Of a DNA stretch of 64,000 nucleotides, positions 43,278-52,269 are shown in pieces. The notes under the pieces were generated by a model. It was not told the origin of the DNA and made no database searches. It was given only the letters and a program-made list of their open reading frames with translations. Within the stretch, counting starts at the first letter, position 1. Each line of letters begins with the position of its first letter. Made by a program: the position numbers and the translations under genes. This stretch comes from Actinomadura sp. K4S16 (GTDB taxonomy: Bacteria > Actinomycetota > Actinomycetes > Streptosporangiales > Streptosporangiaceae). The stretch is from positions 1 through 64,000 of the forward strand of contig NZ_BDDE01000029.1 in assembly GCF_008327685.1 (NCBI RefSeq). The letters are read 5' to 3'.

Positions 43278-45170
43278 TTGGCGGAAGCGGAGGGCGCCCA
43301 GCCCGGGGTCCACGTCGCGGACGTGGAGGACCTGCGGGGCGCGGCACACGACCGCGCGGTGCTGGCCGAGGCGCGGGTCGTGCTGGCCCGCCGGCTCGGC
43401 GTTCCGCCGGGTGAGGCCCTGCAGCACCTGATCTGGCTCGCGCGCGACCTCGACATGGACCTGGCCGAGGCGGCGTCCCTCCTGGTCAAGGACGGGGGCG
43501 GCGGGCCGGTCGGGGCCGTGGTGGCGGGGCGGCGGGCGCCGCGCACCGAGGAGGTCCCGGCGGAGCGCCAGGCGGTGCTGTCGGAGGCCGAGGACGTGCT
43601 GCGCCGGGTGACGGCCGAGGACACCGCGGGGGACGCGGAGATCCTCGCGCGGGTGCCCGACGACCCGGCGGCGAAGGCGGTGCTGGACGGGGCGCTCGAC
43701 TCGGCGGCCCATCTGGTCCCGGTGCGGGGGCCGGACGGCAACGTGGCCGACTTCCTGTTCGCGGAGCTCAACGGCGTCGCCAGGGACATGTTCGGGCGCG
43801 GCCCGGAGGAGCTGACCGGGCTGCGGCTGCTGCGGACGGACCCGGGCGCGGTGCTCAGCGGCCTGTTCGACGACTACGTCGAGGTGCTGGAGTCCGGGAC
43901 GAGGCTGGAGCGTCCCTCGATCCAGTACTCGACGGCCCAGCGCGGCCTGTCCCGCTCGTCGCGGATGAGCGTCCGGTGCGTCCGGGTGCCGACCGGCGTG
44001 TGCGTGACCTGGCGGTACCACCTGGCCGAGGACCGGATCGCGCGGCGGCTGGAGCGGGTCGAGCGGCTCGCCCTGATCGGGTTCGGGGAGTGGGACCTCG
44101 CGACGGGGGAGGCGGACTGGACGCCGCAGATGCTGGCGAACTACGGCCTCGCCCCCGACGAGGTGCCGCCGGTGCCGCACGACCTGCCGAAGGTCGTGGC
44201 GGACGACGACCTTCCGCTGGTCGAGGAGGCCGTCCAGACGATGTTCTCGCGGCGCGAGCCGGTCGAGGCGGAGCACCGGGTGATCGGCCACGACGGGACG
44301 CCGCGCCACCTGTGGGTGTTCGCCGAGCCGGTGCTCGGCGAGTCCGGGCTGCCCGTCTCGATCAACATCGTGTCGCAGGACATCACCCGGCGGCGCGGGG
44401 TGGAGCGGGCGCTGGCCGAGACCCGGCGGCAGATGCTGCGGCAGCAGGCGCGGACGGCGCAGGAGCGGCGCGTGGCGGTGACGCTGCGGCGGGCCATCCT
44501 GCCGGACGAGAACGAGATCGAGCAGCTGCCGGGCCTGTGCACCTCGATCCGCAGCATGGCGGCGGAGAGCACGGCCCGCATCGGCGGCGACTGGTTCGCG
44601 ACCCGGACGCTGCAGGACGGGCGGGCGATGTTCGCCATCGGGGACGCGGCCGGGCACGGCCTGCCGGCTGCGGCGGCGATGGCGCGGACCCGCAACGGCC
44701 TGCTGGGGCTCGCCTGCACGGGTGAGCGGGCCGGGCGGCTGGTCGGCTGGCTGAACGAGCTGATCGGCGCCATGGACCCGCCCGCGACGGGCACCGCGAT
44801 CGTCGCCCACTACGACCCGTCGCGGCACGTCCTCGAATGGACGTGCGCGGGCCACCCGCCGCCGATCCTGGTGCGGGACGGCCGGGCGGCGCCGCTGGAG
44901 GTCGTCCGCGACCCGATGCTCGGCGCCATGCCCGGCTGGGAGTACACGACGATCACCACCCGGCTCCACCCGGGCGACATGCTGTTCCTGTACACCGACG
45001 GCCTGGTCGAGCGCAGGGACGCCGACCTGGACGAGCGGATCGTCCGCCTCACCCGGATCCTGCGGGAGAGCTCCATGCGCCCCGATCTGGTGCTGGACGA
45101 GGTGCTGGGGCGGATGGAGCACGACCGGGCGGCGGACGACACCACGCTCTTCGCGGTCTACGTGGTGTGA
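43278..45170 (+). CDS. ANTAR-PAS-PP2C (SpoIIE-type) phosphatase
   Basis: The protein (630 aa) starts with an ANTAR-like RNA-binding helix bundle (LAEARVVLARRLGVPPGEAL and HLIWLARDLDMDLAEAASLL, residues 30-72). Two PAS-type sensor regions follow (about 130-260 and 260-370; LALIGFGEWDLATGEADWTP). The C-terminal PP2C/SpoIIE phosphatase (about 400-630) has IGGDWFATRTLQDGRAMFAI, GDAAGHGLPAAAAMARTR and DMLFLYTDGLVERRDADLDE, with the metal-binding Asp residues present. It should dephosphorylate an anti-anti-sigma factor in response to a small ligand. TTG 43278 is the start, preceded by GGGGGACAGG. Confidence 0.85.
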   Translation: MAEAEGAQPGVHVADVEDLRGAAHDRAVLAEARVVLARRLGVPPGEALQHLIWLARDLDMDLAEAASLLVKDGGGGPVGAVVAGRRAPRTEEVPAERQAVLSEAEDVLRRVTAEDTAGDAEILARVPDDPAAKAVLDGALDSAAHLVPVRGPDGNVADFLFAELNGVARDMFGRGPEELTGLRLLRTDPGAVLSGLFDDYVEVLESGTRLERPSIQYSTAQRGLSRSSRMSVRCVRVPTGVCVTWRYHLAEDRIARRLERVERLALIGFGEWDLATGEADWTPQMLANYGLAPDEVPPVPHDLPKVVADDDLPLVEEAVQTMFSRREPVEAEHRVIGHDGTPRHLWVFAEPVLGESGLPVSINIVSQDITRRRGVERALAETRRQMLRQQARTAQERRVAVTLRRAILPDENEIEQLPGLCTSIRSMAAESTARIGGDWFATRTLQDGRAMFAIGDAAGHGLPAAAAMARTRNGLLGLACTGERAGRLVGWLNELIGAMDPPATGTAIVAHYDPSRHVLEWTCAGHPPPILVRDGRAAPLEVVRDPMLGAMPGWEYTTITTRLHPGDMLFLYTDGLVERRDADLDERIVRLTRILRESSMRPDLVLDEVLGRMEHDRAADDTTLFAVYVV

Positions 45171-45647
45171 CCGTCCGCGCCCCGCGGTGACGAACGGCAC
45201 CGCTGACCAGCGAAGATCGCTGCGTGTGATGTACGCCTCACTCGGAGGGCGGGGAGAGGGCCTCCGGCGGCGCGGCCAGGCCCGCCGGCCGCCCCTTTTC
45301 GATCTTCTTTACCTTTTCCGAGAGAACCGGTAAGCCCGTCGGGCAAAGGGGTGCGGGGCACTCCGGCAAAGATCGGGAAGACGCGGCGGGGTGCGGGTGT
45401 TGGGAGTCCCTTGGAAGGGCTTTGAGCAGGCAAGACTTTACTTTATGCCTGGTTTGCTTTTCTTGGGATGGTTGGTACGTTCGATCCCGAATCACGCAGC
45501 GCGTCCCATGCGTTGCCACCGGCCGCACCATGCGCGGCCGAGGATCGCGGAGCGGTATCCGCACGCGATGCGCGCCAGGTGATGCGCGCCCCCTCGTCAA
45601 GATCAGCCAGCAGAACATCCGTATACCGGCACCGCGTCCGCGGTGCG
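45171..45647. other. Long leader region before the riboswitch
   Basis: No gene is recognised. It probably contains the promoter of the CHAP gene; a short stretch of lower GC near 45430-45475 is the most promoter-like part. Confidence 0.4.
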
Positions 45648-45785
45648 AGGCCGAGTCCGTCCGGTCGCAGAGACCGGAACGGAGCCGGGGACCCACGTTT
45701 CTGGGGTGAATCGGCGCGCCCGAGAGTCGCGCCGTAGGGCTGCTTCCATGCCCGAATCCGTCAGCTAACCCGGTAGGCGCCATGG
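45648..45785 (+). promoter_or_regulatory. c-di-AMP riboswitch (ydaO/yuaA class)
   Basis: The conserved blocks of this class appear in order: GAGCCGGGGACCCACG (45682-45697), TGGGGTGAATCGGCG (45702-45716), GCCGTAGGGC (45731-45740), and CCCGAATCCGTCAGCTAACC followed by CGGTAGGCG (45751-45779). A short hairpin CCGGTCGCAGAGACCGG lies before the first block. It ends just before the Shine-Dalgarno of a CHAP-domain gene; in actinomycetes this riboswitch commonly controls cell-wall hydrolases, switching expression off when c-di-AMP is high. Confidence 0.92.
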
Positions 45786-45805
45786 AAGACAAGGAGATTC
45801 CCTGC

Positions 45806-46579
45806 ATGTCCGGTCGCTTTGATCGTCTTTCGCTCGACCGCTTCACGTCCGAGGACAAGGCCCTCGGCATCGCCGCAGGCGCCGTCCTGGCGGGCGCGGT
45901 CGGGCTCTCGGTGCTCAACCCCCTCGCCGGCGGCCGCGCGGCCGCCGAGACCCCCGCCGCCGCGGCGGCGGTCGCCGAGCAGGGCACCGCCTCCCACGCC
46001 TCCTCCGGCGCCAGGACCGTGAAGGCCGAGCGGGCCTCCGCCGCCGCCGAGGCGCGCCGCGAGGGATTCAAGGTCCCCCCGCACGCCGTCAAGCCCGCCG
46101 AGGTCATCAAGCTCGCGAAGAAGCAGGTCGGCGTGCACGAGGGCAAGGGCGGCATGACCAAGTACCACCGGTGGTACGTCTCGACCCCGCACGCCAAGGA
46201 GACCGCCAAGCGCGACGGCGGCTTCTCGGTCAAGGAGTACAACGGCGCCCAGTGGTGCAACATGTTCGTGTCCTGGCTCGGCGCCCAGACCGGCGTCAAG
46301 AACATGGGCTGGGACGCCTACACCGTCCAGCACGCCAACTGGTTCAAGGAGACCGGCCGCTGGGGCCACACCGCCAAGCCGGGCTCCGTGGTGTTCTTCG
46401 ACTGGCAGGACGGCTCGAAGGCCGGCATCGGCGACATCGACCACGTCGGCATCGTCGTCAAGGACAACGGCAACGGCAAGATCACCACGATCGAGGGCAA
46501 CACCGACAACGCGGTGAAGGAGAAGGTCCGCGACAAGTCGCAGGTCGTCGGCTTCGGCTACCCCGACTACGCCCGCTGA
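45806..46579 (+). CDS. CHAP-domain peptidoglycan hydrolase
   Basis: ATG 45806 (Shine-Dalgarno AAGGAG, 45791-45796) gives a 257-aa protein. Its N-terminal hydrophobic segment (ALGIAAGAVLAGAVGLSVLN) is likely a signal or anchor. An Ala-rich linker and a C-terminal CHAP domain follow, with catalytic Cys in GAQWCNMFVSWLG and His in GDIDHVGIVVKDNGNG, then TIEGNTD. Such enzymes cut peptide cross-links or the amide bond in peptidoglycan. ATG 45782 lies inside the end of the riboswitch and is less likely. Control by c-di-AMP is strongly suggested by the leader. Confidence 0.9.
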   Translation: MSGRFDRLSLDRFTSEDKALGIAAGAVLAGAVGLSVLNPLAGGRAAAETPAAAAAVAEQGTASHASSGARTVKAERASAAAEARREGFKVPPHAVKPAEVIKLAKKQVGVHEGKGGMTKYHRWYVSTPHAKETAKRDGGFSVKEYNGAQWCNMFVSWLGAQTGVKNMGWDAYTVQHANWFKETGRWGHTAKPGSVVFFDWQDGSKAGIGDIDHVGIVVKDNGNGKITTIEGNTDNAVKEKVRDKSQVVGFGYPDYAR

Positions 46580-46646
46580 CCCGACCACGCCCGCTGACCC
46601 GACCACGGTCCACGAAGGCGCCCGTTCCTCCCGGAGGCGCCCGTCC

Positions 46647-46684
46647 CCAGAAGGCGCCCGGCCGCACGGCCGGGCGCCTTCTGG
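46647..46684 (+). terminator. Strong hairpin after the CHAP gene
   Basis: CCAGAAGGCGCCCGGCCG pairs with CGGCCGGGCGCCTTCTGG around a CA turn. It lies 67 bp after the stop. Confidence 0.8.
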
Positions 46685-46817
46685 CGTTCCGGGTGTTGTG
46701 CCCAATGTCTCCGGGGACGGTGGGTAATGCCAAGCGTTGACAGGCTTTGATCCCCCTTGGACCTCAGTGCGGCGTTCCTGGAAAGGAATCCAGCACGCCG
46801 GAGTCTGCGGAGGGGGG

Positions 46818-49736
46818 ATGCCCATGGCGGCGCGCCCGGATGTCAGCGTCGTGGTGATCGCCTACAACGACGCGCGCCGGCTCCCGAGGGCGGTGGCCTC
46901 GACGCTGGCGCAGTCGCTGGGCGGCGTCGAGACGCTGATCGTCGACGACGCGAGCACCGACGGCACGGGCGAGGCCGCCGACCGGCTCGCCGCGGCCCAC
47001 CCCGGGCGGGTCCGGGCCGTCCACCTGCCGGTCAACTCCGGCTGCTGCGGCCGTCCCCGCAACACCGGGATCGAGGCGTCCACCGGCCGGTACCTGATGT
47101 TCCTCGACAGCGACGACCTGCTGGACCGGCACGCCTGCCTCAACCTGCTCGCCGCCGCCGAGGACACCGGCGCCGACATGGTCTCGGGGCTCTGCGACCG
47201 GATCTTCCTCGACGTGCCGAGGGGCGCGAAGGGGCGGATCCGCCCCTGGTATCCGTGGCTGTACCGGCACAGCGCCGTCCACGAGTCGCTGAGCGAGAAC
47301 CCCGATCTCCTGTACGACACCCTTTCGACCAACAAGGCGTACCGGCGCGGCTTCCTGGAGGAGCACGGGCTGCGGTTCGTCGAGCGGCTGCACTACGAGG
47401 ACCTGCTCTTCACCGCCGAGGCCTACCTGGAGGCCGGACGGACCGCCCTGATCCCGCACCGCGTCTACAACTGGCTCGTCAAGGAGCGGACGCCGGATCC
47501 GTCGATCTCCAACCGGCGCGCCGAGCTGGCCAACTTCGCCGACCGGCTGGAGATCCACCGCCGCATCGACATGCTCTTCGCGCTGCGCGGCGCCTACGAC
47601 CTGCAGCGGGCCAAGGACGTCAAGTTCGTCAACCACGACCTCGTGCTGTACCTGCGGGAGCTGCGCGGACGCGACCCCGCCCACCAGGCGCGCTTCCTCG
47701 ACCTGGCCGCCGCCTATCTGGCCGAGCTTGACCCGCGGGTCTTCGAGGAGGCCAACCCGATGCCCGCGATCGCCGCGCACCTGGTCCGCGAGGGCGACCA
47801 CGCGGGAGCGCTCGCCGCCGCCGAGTACGACCCGGCCAAGCGCCCGGAGTTGCGGGCCCGCCTCGTGGAGCGGGACGGGCGCGTCTACTGGGGCGCCGGG
47901 CGCCCGCGGGGCCGGATCGGCCGCCGCATCCTGGACGTCACCGGCTTCGGCTTCCACCTGCGGCCCCTCCGGGAACTGCGCCCGGCGAACACCGTCACGC
48001 GGCTGGAGACGCGCGGTGTCCGCGTGCTCATGGCCGGCTACGTGCTGAACCCGCTGGGGCGGATTCCGCCGGAAGCCGAGCTGACCGGGACGCTGGAGTT
48101 CTCCGACCGGCGCCGCCGCTCCAGGAGGGCGCGGGTCCGCGCGTCCGTCCGGCACGAGGGCGACCGGCTCACCTGGCGGGCCGAGTTCGACCCCGCCCGG
48201 AAGATACGCCCGTACGGGTTCATCGACCCCGTCTGGGACGTCCGGCTGCGCATCCGGGTGGACGGCGAGGAGATGGTCACCCGGCTCGGCGAGGGACGCG
48301 GGTCGCCGCCGCTCGGCGGTGCCGCGCTGCCCGTCCGGCCCCGGCTGACGCGGTTCGCCGGGGACCGGCTCCGCTCGTACGTCACCGAGGGAGGGCACCT
48401 GGCGTTCGCCCTGGAGACGGGGAGCCCGTGGGCGAGGCTCGCCCGGGCCGTCGCGCGCAGCGCCGCCCGGTCCCGCCCGGGGCGGCTGGCCAGGTACCGG
48501 GCGCAGGGGCTCGGCGCCTCGGTGCGCCGGACGCTGACCGCCCGCAACACCAAGATCGTCGTCTTCAACCGGGTGCTGAGCCGGCTGCCCGTCCGGACCG
48601 GCCTGGCGGTCTTCGAGAGCCAGCTCGGCCGCCACTACTCGGGCAACCCCAAGTACGTCTACCGGGAGCTGCGCAGGTCCGGCCGCCCGGTGGAGGCGGT
48701 CTGGTCGTACGCGTCGTCCCCCAAGGGGTTCCCGGACGACGCCCGGCTCGTCAAGCGCGGATCATGGGCGTACTACCTGGCGCTCGCGCGGGCCCGGTAC
48801 TGGATCGACGACCAGGGCTTCCCGGACGGGCTGCGCAAGCGTCCCGAGACCACCTACATCCAGACCTGGCACGGCTCGGCGTTCAAACTGATGGGCCTGG
48901 ACCAGCCGCGGCTGAAGTCGGGCCCGGCCTCCGAACAGGCGCGGCTGCGGCGGATGGTGGAGCGGTTCGACTGCTTCCTGGTGCGCTCCGGGCATGACGC
49001 CGAGACGCTGTGCAATGGCCTCGGCGTCCGCTCCGAACTGCTCCCGGCGGGCTACCCCCGCAACGACCCCCTGGTCAACGGGGTGGACGACGATCCGGAG
49101 CTGGCCGCCGAGATCGCGGAGCTGCGCGACTCGCTCGGCCTGGACGACGGGCGCCGCGCCGTCCTGTACGCCCCGACGTACGCCACCGGGCCGAAGGGGC
49201 GGCGGATCCGGCTGCTGGACCCGCCCGTGGATCCCGCCGTCTTCGCACGGGAGCTGGGGGAGGAGTTCGTGCTGCTCGTCCGGCCGCACTACCTGTGCCG
49301 GGCCAACGTGCCGCCCGGCGCCCGCGAGGTCATGCGGGACGTCGGCGCGGTGCCCGACGTGACGCCGCTGATGCTGCTCGCGGACGCGCTCGTCACCGAC
49401 CACTCCTCGATCATGTTCGACTTCGCGCTGCTCGACCGGCCGATCGTGCTGCACCTGCCGGACGGCCGGGACCTCGCCACCGGCTACTTCGACCTGGAGC
49501 GGCACGCCCCCGGGCCGATCACCCGCACCGAGGACGAGCTCGTCGCCGCGCTCGCGGGCCTGGACGCCGCCGAGGCCGAGTACGCCGCGCGGCGCCGCGC
49601 GTTCGCCGCGCGCTTCGGCGAGCACGACCGCGGCGCCGCCGCCAGGACGGTGGCGGACCGCTACTTCCCGGCCGCGCCGCCCGGCAGGAGGGGGCGGCCG
49701 AGAAGGAGGAGGGAGCGCCATGGCCGCGCCGCGTGA
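46818..49736 (+). CDS. GT2 glycosyltransferase fused to CDP-glycerol glycerophosphotransferase
   Basis: The 972-aa protein joins two enzymes. Residues about 8-230 are a GT-A family 2 transferase (VSVVVIAYNDARRLPRAVAS, ETLIVDDASTDGTGEAADRL, GRYLMFLDSDDLLDRHACLN). Residues about 600-945 are a TagF/TagB-like glycerophosphotransferase (TGLAVFESQLGRHYSGNPKY, TTYIQTWHGSAFKLMG, DALVTDHSSIMFDFALLDRP with the conserved His and Ser). The middle 350 residues are a linker domain rich in beta strands. It probably builds a glycerophosphate-containing wall polymer. ATG 46818 has GGAGGGGGG upstream. It overlaps the next gene by 17 bp, so the two form one operon. Confidence 0.88.
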   Translation: MPMAARPDVSVVVIAYNDARRLPRAVASTLAQSLGGVETLIVDDASTDGTGEAADRLAAAHPGRVRAVHLPVNSGCCGRPRNTGIEASTGRYLMFLDSDDLLDRHACLNLLAAAEDTGADMVSGLCDRIFLDVPRGAKGRIRPWYPWLYRHSAVHESLSENPDLLYDTLSTNKAYRRGFLEEHGLRFVERLHYEDLLFTAEAYLEAGRTALIPHRVYNWLVKERTPDPSISNRRAELANFADRLEIHRRIDMLFALRGAYDLQRAKDVKFVNHDLVLYLRELRGRDPAHQARFLDLAAAYLAELDPRVFEEANPMPAIAAHLVREGDHAGALAAAEYDPAKRPELRARLVERDGRVYWGAGRPRGRIGRRILDVTGFGFHLRPLRELRPANTVTRLETRGVRVLMAGYVLNPLGRIPPEAELTGTLEFSDRRRRSRRARVRASVRHEGDRLTWRAEFDPARKIRPYGFIDPVWDVRLRIRVDGEEMVTRLGEGRGSPPLGGAALPVRPRLTRFAGDRLRSYVTEGGHLAFALETGSPWARLARAVARSAARSRPGRLARYRAQGLGASVRRTLTARNTKIVVFNRVLSRLPVRTGLAVFESQLGRHYSGNPKYVYRELRRSGRPVEAVWSYASSPKGFPDDARLVKRGSWAYYLALARARYWIDDQGFPDGLRKRPETTYIQTWHGSAFKLMGLDQPRLKSGPASEQARLRRMVERFDCFLVRSGHDAETLCNGLGVRSELLPAGYPRNDPLVNGVDDDPELAAEIAELRDSLGLDDGRRAVLYAPTYATGPKGRRIRLLDPPVDPAVFARELGEEFVLLVRPHYLCRANVPPGAREVMRDVGAVPDVTPLMLLADALVTDHSSIMFDFALLDRPIVLHLPDGRDLATGYFDLERHAPGPITRTEDELVAALAGLDAAEAEYAARRRAFAARFGEHDRGAAARTVADRYFPAAPPGRRGRPRRRRERHGRAA

Positions 49737-51006
49737 CGTCTTCATCGTGTGCAACAACGCCGACGACATGGGCGGCCTCCAGCGCTGGGCGCACCACATG
49801 GCGCGGCTGCTGGCCGGGCGCGGCGACCGCGTCACCCTCGTCGGCATCACGCGGGGGCCGGAGCCGTACCACCACGGCCGCGACGGCTCCTATGCCGTCG
49901 AGGTGCTGCACGGGGAGTGGCGCCCGCCCGTCATGGCGTGGCGTCCGCGGAAGGCCCTGCGGCGGCTCGATCCGGTGGCACGGGCCCGCGACCTGTGGCG
50001 GACGGCCGTCCAGCGGCGCGGCGCGGCGAGGCTGTCGGAGCTGTTCGCCGCAGCGAGGCCGGGAGCGGTCGTGATCGCGGCGCAGGTGTGGGCGATGGAG
50101 TGGGTGCGGCTGGCCGACACCTCCGGGCTGCGCGTGGTGGCGATGAGCCACGAGTCGTACCAGGCGACCCGCGCGTCCTCGCGGTACCGGCGGGTCAAGG
50201 AGCACTACCCCTGGGCCGACCGGATGCTGGTGCTCACCGCCGAGGACGCCGACGCCTGGGCCAGGGACGGAATGACCAACGTCGATCACATCCCGAACGC
50301 GCTGCACGTCACGCCCGGCGTCCACCCCACGCTGGACCTGCCCGTCGTCGCCTGCGTCGGCCGCCTGTCCTACGAGAAGGGCGTTGACCTGATGCTGGAG
50401 GCATGGGAGCGCGTCGCGGGACGGCATCCGGGGTGGCGGCTGCACATCTACGGCACCGGCCCGGACGAGGCTGACCTGCGGGCCCAGGCGGACGCCGCCG
50501 GGCTGTCCCGCTCAGTCGAGTTCCGGGGCGCGGTGTCCGACGTCGAGGAGGCGCTGGTCGAGGCTTCGGTGTTCGCGCTGCCCTCGCGGGCCGAGGGGTT
50601 CCCGATGTCGGTGCTGGAGGCCATGGCGTACGGGCTGCCCACGGTGGCGTTCGACTGCGCGCCGGGCGTCCGGGTCCTGATCGAGGACGGGCGGGACGGT
50701 CTGCTGGCCGGTCCGGGGGACATCGCCGCGTTCGCCGCCGAACTCGACCGGCTCATCGAGGACCCGGACCTGCGCCGCGCGCTCGGCGCCGAGGCCCGCG
50801 CGTCGGTGCTGCGGTTCCAGCCGGCCACCGTCCTCGCCCGCTGGGACCGGCTGTTCGACCTGCTCCACCGCGAGCTCCCGGCGACCGCGCCGGAGCCCGC
50901 GCCGACCCATGCGCCGGCACCCGCGCCGGGCCGTGCCGCGTCCCCCCTTCCGGGGCGGATCGCGACGCGGGGGGCCGAACCCGCCCTAGGGGGTGATTCT
51001 TTCTAA
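49720..51006 (+). CDS. GT4-family glycosyltransferase
   Basis: The 428-aa protein has a GT-B fold of family 4: N-terminal CNNADDMGGLQRWAHHMARL, and C-terminal PVVACVGRLSYEKGVDLMLE, WRLHIYGTGPDEADLRAQAD and SVFALPSRAEGFPMSVLEAM with the nucleotide-sugar-binding Glu residues. A Pro/Ala-rich tail (about residues 385-428) follows. It overlaps the fused transferase gene and probably adds a sugar to the same polymer. The Shine-Dalgarno (GGAGGAGGGAG) lies within the preceding gene. Confidence 0.88.
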   Translation: MAAPRDVFIVCNNADDMGGLQRWAHHMARLLAGRGDRVTLVGITRGPEPYHHGRDGSYAVEVLHGEWRPPVMAWRPRKALRRLDPVARARDLWRTAVQRRGAARLSELFAAARPGAVVIAAQVWAMEWVRLADTSGLRVVAMSHESYQATRASSRYRRVKEHYPWADRMLVLTAEDADAWARDGMTNVDHIPNALHVTPGVHPTLDLPVVACVGRLSYEKGVDLMLEAWERVAGRHPGWRLHIYGTGPDEADLRAQADAAGLSRSVEFRGAVSDVEEALVEASVFALPSRAEGFPMSVLEAMAYGLPTVAFDCAPGVRVLIEDGRDGLLAGPGDIAAFAAELDRLIEDPDLRRALGAEARASVLRFQPATVLARWDRLFDLLHRELPATAPEPAPTHAPAPAPGRAASPLPGRIATRGAEPALGGDSF

Positions 51007-51020
51007 CAACTGTTTGGTAG
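51003..51020. promoter_or_regulatory. KstR2-like operator
   Basis: CTAACAACTGTTTGGTAG is an inverted repeat with the half-sites CTAnCAA and TTGnTAG around four bases. It fits the published KstR2 motif AnCAAGnnCTTGnT except at the innermost base pair. It lies 11 bp before the first gene of an operon that encodes a KstR2-like regulator. Confidence 0.75.
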
Positions 51021-51030
51021 AGTTCGCGGC

Positions 51031-52269
51031 GTGAAGCACAACGAGTCCCCCGCGGACCGGGCCTTCCGCGCCGAGGTCCGCGACTGGCTCCAGGACAACC
51101 TGTCGGGCGAGTTCGCGCACGCCCGCGGGCTCGGCGGGCCCGGCCGCGAGCACGAGGCGTTCGAGGAGCGGCTGGCCTGGGAGCGGCACATGGCCGCCGC
51201 CGGCTGGACGTGCGTCGGCTGGCCCCGCGAGTACGGCGGGCGCGGCGCCACCGTCGAGCAGCAGGTGATCTTCCACGAGGAGTACGCGCTCGCCGACGGC
51301 CCCGCCCGGGTCAACCACATCGGCGAGAACCTGCTCGGCCCCACGATCATCGCGTTCGGCACCGACGAGCAGCGCGCCCGCTTCCTGCCGCCGATCGTGG
51401 CGGTGCGGGAGCTGTGGTGCCAGGGGTACTCCGAGCCCAACGCGGGGTCCGACCTCGCCAACGTGCAGACCCGCGCCGAGCTCGCCGGCGACCACTGGCT
51501 GGTCAACGGCCAGAAGGTGTGGACGTCGCTGGCCCTCGAAGCCGACTGGTGCTTCGTGGTGTGCCGCACCGAGCCCGGCTCGTCCCGGCACAAGGGGTTG
51601 TCGTACCTGCTCGTCCCGATGCGGCAGGACGGCGTGGACATCCGGCCGATCGTCCAGCTCACCGGCACCTCCGAGTTCAACGAGGTGTTCTTCGACGGCG
51701 CCCGGGCCGGCGCGGGCGACATCGTCGGAGCGCCCGGCGACGGCTGGAAGATCGCGATGGCGACGCTCGGGTTCGAGCGCGGCGTCGCGACCCTCGGCCA
51801 GCAGGTCGGGTTCCGGCGCGAGTTCGAGGGCGTCGCCGACCTCGCCCGGCGCACCGGCGCCATCGACGACCCCCTGCTGCGCGACCGGCTGACCAGGTCG
51901 TACATGGGCCTGGAGATCATGCGGCTGAACGCGGTGCGCACCATGGCGGGCGTCGCGGCGGGCGCGCCCGGCCCCGAGTCGTCGATCTCCAAGCTCGTCT
52001 GGGGCACCTGGCACCGCGAACTCGGCGAGCTGGCCATGGACGTCCTCGGCGCCGCCGGCCTCGTCGCCGACGGGGCGCCGGGCGCGGGCCCGGACGGCGG
52101 GTCCGCGGAGGCGCAGCCCTACGACCTGAACGACTGGCAGCGGCTGTTCCTGTTCTCCCGCTCCGACACGATCTACGCCGGGTCGAACGAGATCCAGCGC
52201 AACATCATCGCCGAGCGCGTCCTCGGCCTGCCCCGTGAACCGGCCGCCGACAGGAAGGCACGCGGATGA
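51031..52269 (+). CDS. fadE30: Acyl-CoA dehydrogenase, FadE30-like
   Basis: The 412-aa protein has the acyl-CoA dehydrogenase layout. The N-terminal helical domain contains WLQDNLSGEFAHARGLGG; the middle domain has ELWCQGYSEPNAGSDLANVQ and VNGQKVWTSLALEADWCFVV; the C-terminal domain has DTIYAGSNEIQRNIIAERVL. Position at the head of an ipdF-kstR2-fadA6 series matches the mycobacterial fadE30 locus, where the enzyme dehydrogenates a CoA thioester of the steroid C/D-ring intermediate. GTG 51031 starts it. It overlaps ipdF by 4 bp. Confidence 0.8.
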   Translation: MKHNESPADRAFRAEVRDWLQDNLSGEFAHARGLGGPGREHEAFEERLAWERHMAAAGWTCVGWPREYGGRGATVEQQVIFHEEYALADGPARVNHIGENLLGPTIIAFGTDEQRARFLPPIVAVRELWCQGYSEPNAGSDLANVQTRAELAGDHWLVNGQKVWTSLALEADWCFVVCRTEPGSSRHKGLSYLLVPMRQDGVDIRPIVQLTGTSEFNEVFFDGARAGAGDIVGAPGDGWKIAMATLGFERGVATLGQQVGFRREFEGVADLARRTGAIDDPLLRDRLTRSYMGLEIMRLNAVRTMAGVAAGAPGPESSISKLVWGTWHRELGELAMDVLGAAGLVADGAPGAGPDGGSAEAQPYDLNDWQRLFLFSRSDTIYAGSNEIQRNIIAERVLGLPREPAADRKARG

